From NCBI GenBank assembly GCA_001637315.1, contig LSZA01000017.1, positions 1-53,658 on the forward strand: DNA of 53,658 nt, in the 5' to 3' direction. The position numbers were made by a program, and so were the translations under genes. The DNA comes from Phormidium willei BDU 130791. Lineage in GTDB: Bacteria; Cyanobacteriota; Cyanobacteriia; Cyanobacteriales; Geitlerinemataceae. This document shows positions 8,392 to 18,928 of this stretch, one piece after another. The stretch's first letter is position 1. The number at the start of each line of letters is the position of its first letter. Below the pieces are notes generated by a model. The model was not told where the DNA came from. It made no database searches and saw nothing but the letters and a program-made list of their open reading frames with translations.

Positions 8392-8552
8392 GGCTCCTCC
8401 TGTGCGATTGGGACCCCTCGGGAGAGACAGCGGTGTAACTCACCGCAAAACGGCGGCGATCGCCGCTGATAGCATGGTGACACAGGAGCGATCGCCGCCG
8501 TAGGTCAATGCGGCGGATGCCATTTTAACGGGTTTTCGGTCAACCTCAGCGA

Positions 8553-9224
8553 TCAGGTAAACTGTTGACTGAGGGCCACAGGATTATGAACCGTGATCTT
8601 CTTCTTATGAATCGAGATCATCTCGTCTTGGCGTAAATCTCCTAATAAACGAGTCACCGTCACCCGAGTTGAACCAATGGCCTCGGCGATCGCTTGGTGA
8701 GATAACTTGAGATCAATGGTGATCCCCTCAGAACTCGGGAGACCAAAATCCCGACAGAGAATCAGTAAAAAGCTCACCAAGCGCGATCCCATATCTCGGT
8801 GAGCGAGGGTTTCGATCATCATCTCCGTCTGTAAGATCCGGGATGACAACCCTTGTAACATCAAAATCGATAAATCCGGGTCTTCCTTGAGGGCCTTTTC
8901 AACTTGTTCAATGGGAACCGAGAGCAACTCAACCGGTGTAAAGGCCACCGCGTGGTAAAACCGATCCGAACGATGTCCGGTAATCAAAGACAAGACCCCA
9001 AAGACGCTATTTTCCCGCAACAGAGCTACCGTAATCTCCTCCCCCGCCTCATAGACGCGCGAGAGTTTGACGGCACCCTTAACCAAAAAATAAACGCGTT
9101 CAGCGGGGTCGCCGGGAAAAAAGATGGTTTTTCCACGTTCATAATTTTCAACAACCGGCGGAAATGAACCGCTTCCCATCTGGTGAAATACCGCCGCCAG
9201 TGGTTTATCCTGCATGGCTACCAT
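8553..9224 (-). CDS. ntcA: Global nitrogen regulator NtcA (CRP/FNR family)
   Basis: NtcA binds GTAN8TAC promoter sites when 2-oxoglutarate is high and activates ammonium-assimilation genes. The 223-residue product from the ATG at 9224 has the canonical NtcA length and sequence. It has a cNMP-type sensory fold with [13 protein letters not shown], the long dimer helix ([18 protein letters not shown]) and a C-terminal HTH with [20 protein letters not shown]. The upstream ATG-to-9224 extension (to 9311) is not conserved and is not needed; GGGAGAGG lies just before 9224 and decides the start. No perfect GTAN8TAC box was seen before ntcA itself. A plausible target, amt, lies in the same window behind a perfect box. 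Confidence 0.97.
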   Translation of the reverse strand: MVAMQDKPLAAVFHQMGSGSFPPVVENYERGKTIFFPGDPAERVYFLVKGAVKLSRVYEAGEEITVALLRENSVFGVLSLITGHRSDRFYHAVAFTPVELLSVPIEQVEKALKEDPDLSILMLQGLSSRILQTEMMIETLAHRDMGSRLVSFLLILCRDFGLPSSEGITIDLKLSHQAIAEAIGSTRVTVTRLLGDLRQDEMISIHKKKITVHNPVALSQQFT

Positions 9225-9514
9225 CGTCCTCTCCCTATCACATGCCTCAAAATTGCCGTTATCCAGCAGGCGCGATCGCCCACCCTTATTCTGCCATTGA
9301 CCTCGCCTCATCGGGGAACTTCAGTCTCCAAATTCGAGCCTGAGACCACTAAAATTGAATTTTGAGTAAAAATTCGTCAAATTCGCTACCTTCAGACCGA
9401 TTGATCCCACTGAGAGTTGATCATCAGGGGTCGAGTTTTCCCCGGCCCTCCCCCGTCGAAGCGTGATTTTACCCGAAAATATGGTACAAAGCTGATTGTC
9501 ACTTAGGATAAACT

Positions 9515-10291
9515 ATGCTGGATCTCACCGGAAAAAAAGCCCTGGTCACGGGAATTGCCAACAACCGCTCCATCGCCTGGGGGATTGCTCAACAACTCCA
9601 CCAAGCCGGAGCTGAACTCGCCATTACCTACCTCCCCGACGATCGCGGTCGTCACGAGACCAAAGTGCGCAGCCTCGTCGAACCCCTCAACCCGAGCCTA
9701 ATTGAACCCTGCAACGTCCAAGACGACGAACAAACCCGCCAACTCTTCGAGACCATTGAGCAGAAGTGGGGAAGCTTCGATATCCTCATTCACTGTCTGG
9801 CCTTCGCCGGGAAAGATGAATTGAGCGGTGATTTCAGTCACACCTCCCGTGAAGGCTATCTACGAGCCCTCGAAATTAGTTCCTACTCTCTCGTGCAGAT
9901 GGCGGGTTTAGCCAAACCGCTACTCAACGAAGGGGGAAGTCTATTGACGATGACCTATCTCGGTGGCGTGCGCGTCGTCCCCAACTATAACGTCATGGGA
10001 GTCGCCAAAGCCGCCTTAGAAACGAATGTGCGCTACTTAGCCGCAGAACTCGGCGCCGCTAAACTACGGGTCAACGCCATCTCCGCCGGTCCCATCCGCA
10101 CCCTGGCCTCATCAGCCGTGGGAGGGATTCTCGATATGATTCATCACGTCGAAGAAACCGCGCCGCTGGGTCGCACCGTCACCCAAACCGAAGTGGGGAA
10201 CACGGCAGCGTTCCTTTGTAGCGACTTGGCCAGTGGGATTACCGGTCAAGTGGTCTATGTGGACGCTGGCTACGAAATTATGGGAATGTAG
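9515..10291 (+). CDS. fabI: Enoyl-[acyl-carrier-protein] reductase (NADH) FabI
   Basis: FabI catalyses the last reduction in each cycle of type II fatty-acid synthesis. The 258-residue short-chain dehydrogenase fold shows the variant glycine motif of FabI (VTGIANNRSIAWG, residues 11-23). The catalytic Tyr-x6-Lys is YNVMGVAK (Y158, K165) with Y148 upstream, and the SAGPIRTLA substrate loop follows. It is divergent from ntcA, with a 290-bp gap holding both promoters. An ATG at 9515 is preceded by TAGGATAAACT, which looks like a -10 region or leader rather than a strong Shine-Dalgarno. It converges closely (14 bp) with the large kinase gene. Confidence 0.97.
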   Translation: MLDLTGKKALVTGIANNRSIAWGIAQQLHQAGAELAITYLPDDRGRHETKVRSLVEPLNPSLIEPCNVQDDEQTRQLFETIEQKWGSFDILIHCLAFAGKDELSGDFSHTSREGYLRALEISSYSLVQMAGLAKPLLNEGGSLLTMTYLGGVRVVPNYNVMGVAKAALETNVRYLAAELGAAKLRVNAISAGPIRTLASSAVGGILDMIHHVEETAPLGRTVTQTEVGNTAAFLCSDLASGITGQVVYVDAGYEIMGM

Positions 10292-10305
10292 AGGTCGAAA
10301 TGGGG

Positions 10306-13300
10306 TTAAGGGGGAGATGTCGGTCTACCATCGGGTCGCGTGTCCGGCAGAGTTAAGGAGATGCGCGTTCCCCCACCGGGAAGATTTTCGGCCCAAATCC
10401 GGCCCCCATGCTGCTCGATGATGCGGCGACAGATGGTTAACCCTAGACCCGTTCCCCCTTTCTTGCGTGAATCCGAGGCATCGACTTGGTGGAAGGGGTC
10501 AAACACCCGCTCTAGGGAGTTGGGGGGAATCCCGCGACCGCGATCGCAGACCTGTAAACAAATTTCCCCCGGCTCAGACTCATCACGCAACCCAAAGCTG
10601 ACCTGAGAACCCGGCGGCGAAAACTTAATAGCATTACTAAGGAGATTTGTCAAGACCTGAATCAATAAATCTCCATCCGCCCAAACCTGGCAGTCCTGGA
10701 GCGCCGGGGTCATGGGGGCAATTTCGAGGCGAACCTCATCCTGCTCAGCCATGGCCCGCATGGTGTCTAAGCTTTGTTGTAGCAGATCGAGCAGGGGATG
10801 AGATTGACGATTGAGTTCGACGCGTCCCGACTCAAGACGTTGAAAGTCCAAGAGATCGTCAATGAGGCGGCGTAGGCGATTAGTATTGCTCAGGGCAATG
10901 GAGACAAGATGTTGGCCTTTGTCCGAGAGGGGGCCGAGCTTACCACTATTCAGTAACCCTAAGGCGACCTGCATCGGCGTGAGGGGGGTTCTCAACTCAT
11001 GGCTAACCATGGAGAGAAACTCATTTTTGAGCTTTTCCATGGCCAGGCGATCGCTGATATCCTTAAAGGTCAACACCGCCCCGAGGGGTTGCTCATTTAA
11101 GACAATCGGCGTACAGATATAATCAACGGGGAAACTCGACCCATCCAGACGCCGGAATTGGGCCTGATGAATCGTCGGCGAGGTTCCCGCAGCGGTAGAA
11201 CGTTCAAGGTCTGAGACCTGAGTTTGCCACATTTGTTGCCAGAAGGGGGTCGATACCACCTCAACTTGAGGAGACTCCCGAGAGGAGGACAAAGGGGGAC
11301 CAATGATGTCATATAACGACAAGCCAATAATCTCAGCGACGCGATCGCTCCCCAACATCCGGGCCGCCGTCGGATTACAAAAGATAATTTGTTGACGTAA
11401 GTTGATCTCACAAATCCCCTCTCCCGCCGCATTCAAAATCAACTCATAACGGTGACGCAACCGCTCTAAAGCCGCCTGATACTGTTTACGATCATGGATA
11501 TCGGCCGCTGCACAGATCACGTACTTCGGGTCAGTCCCCTCAACCACGACCTGGCCCGTGATTTGCGCCCAGCGCCAGGACCCATCCCGTCGCCGTTGTC
11601 GCTTCTCGAGCGAACAGCTTGGGAGGGTTCCCAACTGCATCTGTTGTAACGACTCTAACGACTCAGGTAAGTCATCGGGGTGCAGAATATCAGCCAAATT
11701 GAGCTGCAACAACTCCTCCGGGTCATAGCCGAGGAGTTGAGCATAGCGATGGTTCACCCGCAAAAAATTGCCCTGAAAGTCCAGTTGAGCAATCCCCACC
11801 GCCGCCTGTTCAAAGGTGACGCGGAAGCGTTCCTCACTGTCTCGCAGGGCCTGTTCGACGCGACGGCGATCGCAGTAGTTATAGATAATCTCCCCCACCA
11901 CCCGCAATAATTGCGCCTCTTCATCAGACCAATGGCGAGACCTGGAGCGAGTCATACTGATTCCTAAACAGCCCCAAAGTCGTCCCAAACGGTCCCAAAT
12001 GGGAACCTCCAGGATGGCTTGCATGTTCATCTTTTGCAAGAGTTGGCGTTCCGTGATGGCCTCATCGGGGAGTTCATCGACATGTCGTAACAAAAAATTG
12101 TGATTCTGTTGCAGTTGCTCCAACCACCAACTGATTTGATCCAAAGGGATGTTTTGCACCTGGTCCAGAAACAAGGGAACCGTCGCTTCAGTCCATTCAC
12201 CAATCCAGGAGGCGCTGTGAGTCGTCCAATTCAGGCGCGTGATGTGAACCCGATTGGCGTGGAGCGATCGCCCCACCAAGCCCAGTAAATGAGACCAATC
12301 CGCCGCCTCATTACTGGTTAAACGACTTGAAAAGCGGGCTAACGCCGTTTCAAAATTTAATTGTTGTTGCAACCGGTTTTCTGCCCGTTTGCGATCGCTG
12401 ACATCCTGAACAATCGCCAAAAAATAGCCCGCCAATTCTCCCTCATCGGGGAATGAGGACAAATTCAACTGCACCCAAACCCAAGAGCCATCCGAACGCT
12501 GATACCCTTGTTCCCACTCCCGTTCTGCTAACTGGGAATCCTTATTAGCGGCAAAGGCGTCGAGTTGTAAGCTCGGTTGATGGAGTCCCAAAATCTCGAT
12601 TAAGGTCTGATTTTGCTGGCAAATCCGCCCTTGAGGATCTAAAATCGCCATCCCCACCGCCGCCTGGTCAAACATGGTCCGTAAGCGCGTTTCACTTTGT
12701 TGAACCTGAGCATAAAGATTCGCCTGACCAATGGCGATGCTGACTTGATCAGCCAATTGTCGTAACATGTCAACCTCCCAGTCGAGCCAATGGCGTGGCT
12801 GGGAACATTGATGAGCGATTAACAACCCCCAAAGATTCTCTCCCAACGCCGAAGGATGGAGAATCGGCACAACCACCTGAGAGCGCACTTGCATGGTTCC
12901 CAAGAGGCCGAGACAGGTTCCAGAGTGACAATGCAGATCGGGTTCAACCATGATCTGAGGCTGTCCCTGAGCATACTCGTGATAACAGGTTTGCGGGAGT
13001 TCACGCTCATAAAAGTTCAACCCCAAGGTCGTTCGATAGGGAAGCTCCACCGACTCACTGACCACTTGACTTCCGGCCAGTCCTTGTAAGCGGACAATGA
13101 TGACACGATCAGCCTTGAGAGAATGGCGCACCTCTCGCACCGTGCGATCTAAAATCTCTTCGAGATTGAGGGATTCCCGAATACGTTGAGTCAGAGTCGT
13201 TAAGAGGCGATCGCGCTGGGCCTGGCGTTGCAGAATTTCCTCCTTTTGCTTGCGATCAGTTAAATCGACGAGAGCGCCATCTAAATAGAGTAAATTGCCC

Positions 13301-15711
13301 CAGGGGTCCCACATCCCCTGTCCTCGTTCATAAACCCAACGAATTTGACCATCAGCACAGACAATTCGCCCTTCAAAGGCATAGGCTTGACGGCGACTGA
13401 TGGCTTGGTTGATGATCTGGCGAATTCGGGGTAAATCCTCATGATGGATAATCTTGTGCCATAACTGGGCATCATCGAGAAAGGCTTGGGGGCGATAGCC
13501 GGTCATCTTTTCAATGGCGTCACTGACAAAGATCGTCGTCCAGCTAGGATTGGGCAACACCCGATAGATCACACCCGGAACATTCGCTACAAGGGAACGA
13601 AACCGTTCTTCACTCGCTCGTAAGGCAATTTCTGTTTCCTTTAAGTCGGTGATATCGCTACTGATACCATCAATGCGTAGGGGTCGTCCTTGAGGGCTGG
13701 TGACGAGCCGCGCCCGCAGTCTGACCCAGCGCTCCTGGCGATTTGTCCGCCGTGGTCCAGGTAGGCTCTCGTCTGACTCCTCATTGCGGCGGCGCAGTAA
13801 AATCCGATATTCAATATCGACGCTACCCTCGATTTTGAGTTGTCGCCATTGACGGACAAAGCCGGCGCGATCGCCGGGATGGATATTTCGTATCCAGGGA
13901 TTTTTCATCCGGGCTAATTTTTTAGCCGAGTGTCCATAAAGCCGTTGTACGGCTGGACTGACATAGAGCAGTTGCATCGTTTGGGGACACATGGACCAAA
14001 CCGCATCATCGAGGGACCCTAGAATCCCATTGAGTCGTTCTTGACTGGCCCGCAACGCCGCTTCACTAGCCCGCAACGCCGCTTCAGCACATTGATGTTC
14101 CGTGATATCACTGGCGGTTCCGAGAATTTGCCGTACTGTTCCCGTTGGATTCCGTTGAAAGACCACATCGCGCGATCGCAACCAACGATAACTCCCATCA
14201 GCGTGACGCAAGCGATATTTACATTCACTGACCTCTCCCTCCGTCAGATCCTGCCAGGAGGCGAAATAGGCCCGCAACCGGGGAACGTCTTCCGGATGAC
14301 ACAACCGTTGCCATTGCTCAAAGCGTTGCTGCAACAGCCGTTCAGGAGCGTAGCCCAACATCGATTCGACTTGACCGTTGACCGAGAGGATGACTAAACT
14401 CTGGACATCAATGGTATAGAGAATCTGGGGCGAGGCATTGGCAATGGCTTCGATAAACTCCTGACTTTGACGCAGTTGTTCATAGGCCTGTCGCCGCTGG
14501 GTGATATCTCGATAGGCACTCAGATAACAATTGCGTTCGGATAGGGGGAAATAGGTGGTTGAGACAAGCAGAGTCCTGAGGCTGCCATCTTTGGCCCGAA
14601 TGGTGGTTTCGAGGTTACGTAGACAGCCTTTTTGCCGCACCTCCACTAAGCGCTCAGCTGCCTCGGCAAAGGCTTGGCGATCGGGATAGAGGCAGGCCAG
14701 AAAATTCTCACTCTCTTGGGCTTCTGTGCCGCTGTAACCGGTGATTTCCACCATTTTGGCATTAAACAGACCAAAGTTATCCGCATCATCGCTGAGGGTG
14801 ATTCCTTCTTCGACCGTCTCGATAATGGTCAGGAGTCGTTGAGCCAGTTCATAGAGGTCGTCTTCGGCCTGTTTGCGATCGGTGATCTCAAAAATCATGC
14901 CATTCCAAATCACCCGGCCATCAGGATGACGATGGGGGTAAGAAATCCCCTGAAGCCATTTCCGACGACCGGACGGTAGACGAATACGCCATTCAAAGTT
15001 CCAGGGAGTGAGGGTTTTGGCTGAATGAGCGATCGCCTGCTGAGCAAAGGGAAGATCGACCGCATCCATCACGCTCCAGAGGGAACTGGTATCGGCTTGA
15101 ATCTCAGCGGCGGAGAGTTCAAAAATCTCTTGACAGTTGGAACTGACGTAGGGAATTTGATCGTGACCATCGGGATACAGGATATAGTCAAAAATCATGC
15201 CCTGGATATGCAGGGCCAGTTGTTGCAGGCGACTACGACGGTCATCGTAGTCGAGATCTGCCAGGTCAGAGTCCCTAAACTCAATGTCTGTTGACGTGGT
15301 GGGAGCGGCTTCCCACTGCATCAGGAACAGCGGACTGGATTGGCCAGAACTCGGCAGTCGTGACAGGGTAGCCATCACGCTTTGAACACCGCGTCCAGGG
15401 AGATGTAGATGTTGCTGAAAGGGTTGGGAATCTTGAAGATGTCCCCGGTTCAGCCGTGCGATTTCAGCCAGGAGGCGATCGCCTTCACGGGGGGAGAGCC
15501 AGGATAATAGGGAGCGTCCTAGACAGTCGTTGCGATCGCCATCAAGTTGATTCACCACCACCTGACTGGCAAAGTGAATTGTGGCATGGCTATCGAGATA
15601 TAAGTAGGCGACCGGCAACTGATCGGCAATGGCCCGATGAAGGCGCTGCTCCTGTTCTAATTGTTCGAGGCGAGCAACGAGGGTGGAGATGAGGACAGCA
15701 TCAAGGGTCAT
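10306..15711 (-). CDS. Giant multi-PAS/GAF sensor histidine kinase
   Basis: The 1801-residue protein is a hybrid-free histidine kinase. The N-terminal 1,550 residues are a chain of about eight or nine PAS domains, several followed by PAC motifs such as EITDRKQAE and DITQRRQ, and two GAF domains inserted at about residues 860-1020 and 1165-1310. The HisKA H-box is SMVSHELRTPL (His near 1571). The HATPase has its N-box as NLLSNAIKF, G1 as DRGRGIPP and G2 as GGTGLGL. No TM segment or receiver is present, so it is a soluble cytoplasmic sensor. The start MTLDAVLIS at 15711 is preferred because upstream codons lie in a 13-bp triplicate repeat. Two receiver proteins follow upstream on the same strand and are likely partners. 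The ligand or cofactor cannot be told. Confidence 0.93.
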   Translation of the reverse strand: MTLDAVLISTLVARLEQLEQEQRLHRAIADQLPVAYLYLDSHATIHFASQVVVNQLDGDRNDCLGRSLLSWLSPREGDRLLAEIARLNRGHLQDSQPFQQHLHLPGRGVQSVMATLSRLPSSGQSSPLFLMQWEAAPTTSTDIEFRDSDLADLDYDDRRSRLQQLALHIQGMIFDYILYPDGHDQIPYVSSNCQEIFELSAAEIQADTSSLWSVMDAVDLPFAQQAIAHSAKTLTPWNFEWRIRLPSGRRKWLQGISYPHRHPDGRVIWNGMIFEITDRKQAEDDLYELAQRLLTIIETVEEGITLSDDADNFGLFNAKMVEITGYSGTEAQESENFLACLYPDRQAFAEAAERLVEVRQKGCLRNLETTIRAKDGSLRTLLVSTTYFPLSERNCYLSAYRDITQRRQAYEQLRQSQEFIEAIANASPQILYTIDVQSLVILSVNGQVESMLGYAPERLLQQRFEQWQRLCHPEDVPRLRAYFASWQDLTEGEVSECKYRLRHADGSYRWLRSRDVVFQRNPTGTVRQILGTASDITEHQCAEAALRASEAALRASQERLNGILGSLDDAVWSMCPQTMQLLYVSPAVQRLYGHSAKKLARMKNPWIRNIHPGDRAGFVRQWRQLKIEGSVDIEYRILLRRRNEESDESLPGPRRTNRQERWVRLRARLVTSPQGRPLRIDGISSDITDLKETEIALRASEERFRSLVANVPGVIYRVLPNPSWTTIFVSDAIEKMTGYRPQAFLDDAQLWHKIIHHEDLPRIRQIINQAISRRQAYAFEGRIVCADGQIRWVYERGQGMWDPWGNLLYLDGALVDLTDRKQKEEILQRQAQRDRLLTTLTQRIRESLNLEEILDRTVREVRHSLKADRVIIVRLQGLAGSQVVSESVELPYRTTLGLNFYERELPQTCYHEYAQGQPQIMVEPDLHCHSGTCLGLLGTMQVRSQVVVPILHPSALGENLWGLLIAHQCSQPRHWLDWEVDMLRQLADQVSIAIGQANLYAQVQQSETRLRTMFDQAAVGMAILDPQGRICQQNQTLIEILGLHQPSLQLDAFAANKDSQLAEREWEQGYQRSDGSWVWVQLNLSSFPDEGELAGYFLAIVQDVSDRKRAENRLQQQLNFETALARFSSRLTSNEAADWSHLLGLVGRSLHANRVHITRLNWTTHSASWIGEWTEATVPLFLDQVQNIPLDQISWWLEQLQQNHNFLLRHVDELPDEAITERQLLQKMNMQAILEVPIWDRLGRLWGCLGISMTRSRSRHWSDEEAQLLRVVGEIIYNYCDRRRVEQALRDSEERFRVTFEQAAVGIAQLDFQGNFLRVNHRYAQLLGYDPEELLQLNLADILHPDDLPESLESLQQMQLGTLPSCSLEKRQRRRDGSWRWAQITGQVVVEGTDPKYVICAAADIHDRKQYQAALERLRHRYELILNAAGEGICEINLRQQIIFCNPTAARMLGSDRVAEIIGLSLYDIIGPPLSSSRESPQVEVVSTPFWQQMWQTQVSDLERSTAAGTSPTIHQAQFRRLDGSSFPVDYICTPIVLNEQPLGAVLTFKDISDRLAMEKLKNEFLSMVSHELRTPLTPMQVALGLLNSGKLGPLSDKGQHLVSIALSNTNRLRRLIDDLLDFQRLESGRVELNRQSHPLLDLLQQSLDTMRAMAEQDEVRLEIAPMTPALQDCQVWADGDLLIQVLTNLLSNAIKFSPPGSQVSFGLRDESEPGEICLQVCDRGRGIPPNSLERVFDPFHQVDASDSRKKGGTGLGLTICRRIIEQHGGRIWAENLPGGGTRISLTLPDTRPDGRPTSPP

Positions 15712-15748
15712 TGGAACACTGAATTGGAACACTGAATTGGAACACTGA
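15710..15748. repeat. 13-bp unit repeated three times at the kinase start codon
   Basis: ATTGGAACACTGA is present in three exact tandem copies (15710-15722, 15723-15735, 15736-15748). The first copy overlaps the start codon of the giant kinase, so the repeats form its ribosome-binding region. A change in copy number would change the leader without shifting the coding frame. Confidence 0.9.
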
Positions 15749-16006
15749 ATCGTGAACAGTTGCCGATTAACCACGGAAAAACCAAGTGACGGTCTCGGCC
15801 GGATTGGTGTGATTGAGTCGGGTCTTCCTGGGAACTCTTATCGGGGCATCCTAGGATTGTTTCAACTATAACAACTGCGATCGAGGCTGACGAGATTGAG
15901 AGGAATTCGCCACGACAACAAACCGGCATCGGAGAACAACATCGTTTCGACCGACCTCGGCAGTGGGGGTGTGAGCGGGGAGTTTAAGGCGTTCTGTGAG
16001 GTTTTT

Positions 16007-16035
16007 AGTCCCCGCTTAAGTCCCCGCTTAAGTCC
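16007..16035. repeat. 12-bp tandem repeat over the stop of the receiver gene
   Basis: AGTCCCCGCTTA is repeated 2.4 times (16007-16018, 16019-16030, partial to 16035). The stop codon of the receiver gene (16028-16030) lies inside the second copy. Confidence 0.8.
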
Positions 16036-16405
16036 AAGCTAAAATCTGTTTAATCTGGGGGACGAGCTGCAACGGATCAAAGGGTTTAGAAATAGCAGCC
16101 GTAATCCCGATTCCTTGAAAATTTTCAATAATCTCGGTGGCACCTTTAGCGGTTAACAGCAACACTGGAATCGATTGCGTATCCGGAAATTCCTGTAAGA
16201 CTTTTGCCGTCATCAAGCCATCCATATCCGGCATCATGACATCGAGTAAAATGGCATCAGGATGGTGAAACCGAGCCAAATCGACCCCCTGACGTCCAGA
16301 TTCCGCCGTCAAAACTGTCCAGCCACCTTCGAGTTCTAAGGTCAGTTGAGTGACGTCTCGGATATCCTCTTCATCATCAATAATTAAAATACAGCGGGTA
16401 TCCAT
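16028..16405 (-). CDS. Single-domain response regulator (CheY-like receiver)
   Basis: The 125-residue protein is a stand-alone receiver. It shows the acidic pair DDEED (about 10-14), the phospho-acceptor D55 in LLDVMMPD, the T/S switch in LLLTAK and K107 in ISKPFDP. With no output domain it must act through protein contacts or as a phosphorelay intermediate. It lies between the giant kinase and the HPt-containing regulator on the same strand. A relay kinase to receiver to HPt to receiver is possible but not shown. Confidence 0.92.
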   Translation of the reverse strand: MDTRCILIIDDEEDIRDVTQLTLELEGGWTVLTAESGRQGVDLARFHHPDAILLDVMMPDMDGLMTAKVLQEFPDTQSIPVLLLTAKGATEIIENFQGIGITAAISKPFDPLQLVPQIKQILAWT

Positions 16406-16582
16406 GATGCTTAATCTAGGTTCAGCCGTAACCTTTCTTCCCTTTAAATCTTAACGGTGAACGCAAACCAAGAGACGACCGGTTAGGCTCATGACCTTGC
16501 TGGGCGTGACTTGGCTCGGCTGAGTCGTCCCCTTCATTGTAGACCATGGTTGTGTAAGCCATCGTCAAGACTTGAGTTGGCA

Positions 16583-18928
16583 TCAACGCCCCAATTCCTC
16601 CTCACTTTTGGGAGAATAGAGAACGATGCGCCCCCGGCCGGCTTCCTTGGCTTGATAGAGTGCCTGATCGGCGTGACGATAGAGGGCCGGTAAATCATCT
16701 CCATCTTGGGGAAACTCAGCCACACCGGCACTAAAGGTTATCGTTAAGTGAACTTCATCTTCGAGGATGAACGCCTGCGATCGCCATTGCTCGAGGATGG
16801 TGGATAACCGTTGAGCCGCACTCGCCGCCGAAGTATCCGCCATCACCACGACAAACTCCTCGCCTCCCCAGCGGCCCACCACATCATCAGACCGAAACGC
16901 ATCCCGTAACATCTCGCCAAAGCGGTGCAAGACCAAATCCCCTGTGGCATGGCCATACGTATCATTGACCGGCTTAAAATGATCCAGGTCTAACATGGCA
17001 AAACTGCAACGGCGATCGTTGCGTAGGGCCAGCCGCAAGAGATTGGCGATATCATAACTAGACTTGCGGCGATTGGCCAGGCCCGTCAGGGAATCGAGTT
17101 CCGCCAGGTTTTGTAGCAGTTTCGTCCGTTCGAGGCGATTAAACAGCCGCGAAATCAGTTCAGGCCCGGAAATAGGTTTACTGACATAATCATCAGCCCC
17201 CGCCTGAAAAATTCGATCCACCGTCGCCGAGTCAGTATGAGCGGTGAGAAACAAAATCGGCAGTTTCCGCCATTGGGGTTCATTGCGAACCACCTGACAG
17301 AGTTCAATACCACTGTAATGGGGCATTTCAAAATCCAAGACCAGCAAATCTGGCATAAAGGTTTCTAAAGCCTGCCAAAAGTCTCGGGGGTCATCAAGGC
17401 TGTGTAGTTGGAGTCCCCAGGGACTCAGGAGGGTGCTTAAGCCTTGCAATTCTTGCTGGTCATCATCAACAATCATGACCTTGGCCGCCGTGTGCGATCG
17501 CTGAATCACTTCCATCGCCACTTCCAGTATTTGTGGCATCGGGATTGGCTTTTGCAAAAACGCTTGGCTTCCCAAACGGGAGACGGAGAGGCGATCCTGG
17601 AAACTATCACGCACTGTCAAGACCACCACCGGAATCTCAGGACGATTGCGGGCCAGTTCTTCGAGTAGCATTAAACCATCTTCACCGGGTTCAGGAAAAT
17701 TGAGATCTAAGAGAATCAACCCCGGCGAATAGGTGACAATGGCGGGTCGGGCCTCTTGGATGGTGGTAGCAATTTTGACATCCATCCCCCAGGTTTCAGC
17801 TTCTTCAGCGATTTGTTCGGCTAAGAGGCGATCGTCATCGACAATGAGTAAGCGGCGTTGTTCAGGGTCCGGTAAGGTGGGCGGTTCCGGGACAACGGCT
17901 GTAGGATGTCCTTGAAACTGTTGTCGCAACTCCACTAACCACTGTTGGAGTTGATCGAGTTGGGGTTGGGTGAAGGCCCGTTCTTGCAACAACATCTCTT
18001 CAATTTTGCGGGCTAGGCTGGACCCATAGTGATAGCCAAAGGTGCCGAGGGAACCGGCTAACTTATGGGCCTCCTGACGGGCGGTTCCTTGTAAAGTTTC
18101 ATCATGGGCCGCGAGAGCTGAAATCCCTTCTTCGAGTCGGTCAACCCGTTTGAGGACATTGGGTTTAATCCGTTGCCAGAGGGCCTGAATGGCGTTGAGG
18201 GTGGTCGCATTGCGATTGGGAACAGGATCTGCATCAGATTTAGGGAGGTCGTCATCATAATCCTGGAGACGGTAGCCGACACCATAGATGGTTTCGATGA
18301 GTTTGGGGGGGGCATCGACGGCTTTGAGTTTGGTGCGTAAGCCTTTGATATGAGCGCGTAGGGTGTTTTCCGTGGGCGGTTCTTCCAGGGACCAGAGATG
18401 CTCGATAATGACCTCCCGTGAGAAGACTTGAGTCGGCGATCGCAAAAACAGTTCGAGAAGGGCGTATTCTTTGGGAGTCAGGCAGAGGGGGCGACCATCA
18501 TAACTCACCTCACAGGTAGCGGGATCGAGTTGCAGGAGTCCCCAGGTCATAATTGGGGGACGAGAATAGCGTCCCCGCCGCACCAGGGCGCGAATCCGGG
18601 CCAAGAGTTCTTCGAGGCCGACCGGTTTCACCACATAGTCATCGGCCCCGGCGTCGAGGCCCAAGACCTTGTCACGACTATTATCGAGGGCTGTCAACAA
18701 CAGCACCGGCATTTGATAATGTTCTGAGCGTAGGGTTTTGCAGAGGCTGATTCCATCGAGTTTCGGCAGCACCACATCTAGCACCAAGAGGTCATAGTCA
18801 AAGGTGCGAGCGTAATTGAGTCCGCTTTCTCCATCAACGGCTACATCAACGATGTAGTTGCGATCGCTCAGGTATTGATTGAGAAGTTGCGCGAGATATT
18901 CATCATCTTCAACCAAAAGGATTTTCAC
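16583..18928 (-). CDS. Multi-domain response regulator REC-wHTH-HPt-REC-REC-GGDEF
   Basis: The 782-residue product (GTG start at 18928, reading VKILLVEDDEY) joins six modules. An OmpR-type receiver (D51) is followed by a winged-helix DNA-binding domain (about 125-222) with CLTPKEYALLELFLR. An HPt domain (about 245-345) has its His in EAHKLAGSLGTFG. Two further receivers (about 372-490 and 497-615) have LILLDLNFPE and LLVLDFEMP. A GGDEF diguanylate cyclase domain carries the active-site motif GGEEF. It could therefore regulate genes and make c-di-GMP. The frame can be extended to a TTG at 18970, but the GTG gives the usual receiver N-terminus. This arrangement is known from cyanobacteria and makes the protein a likely terminus for the neighbouring kinase. 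Confidence 0.93.
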   Translation of the reverse strand: MKILLVEDDEYLAQLLNQYLSDRNYIVDVAVDGESGLNYARTFDYDLLVLDVVLPKLDGISLCKTLRSEHYQMPVLLLTALDNSRDKVLGLDAGADDYVVKPVGLEELLARIRALVRRGRYSRPPIMTWGLLQLDPATCEVSYDGRPLCLTPKEYALLELFLRSPTQVFSREVIIEHLWSLEEPPTENTLRAHIKGLRTKLKAVDAPPKLIETIYGVGYRLQDYDDDLPKSDADPVPNRNATTLNAIQALWQRIKPNVLKRVDRLEEGISALAAHDETLQGTARQEAHKLAGSLGTFGYHYGSSLARKIEEMLLQERAFTQPQLDQLQQWLVELRQQFQGHPTAVVPEPPTLPDPEQRRLLIVDDDRLLAEQIAEEAETWGMDVKIATTIQEARPAIVTYSPGLILLDLNFPEPGEDGLMLLEELARNRPEIPVVVLTVRDSFQDRLSVSRLGSQAFLQKPIPMPQILEVAMEVIQRSHTAAKVMIVDDDQQELQGLSTLLSPWGLQLHSLDDPRDFWQALETFMPDLLVLDFEMPHYSGIELCQVVRNEPQWRKLPILFLTAHTDSATVDRIFQAGADDYVSKPISGPELISRLFNRLERTKLLQNLAELDSLTGLANRRKSSYDIANLLRLALRNDRRCSFAMLDLDHFKPVNDTYGHATGDLVLHRFGEMLRDAFRSDDVVGRWGGEEFVVVMADTSAASAAQRLSTILEQWRSQAFILEDEVHLTITFSAGVAEFPQDGDDLPALYRHADQALYQAKEAGRGRIVLYSPKSEEELGR

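Noticed and set aside
9225..9514. NtcA autoregulatory box between ntcA and fabI
   Set aside because: GTA at 9366 and TAC at 9387 are 18 bp apart, not 8; no GTAN8TAC was found in this gap.
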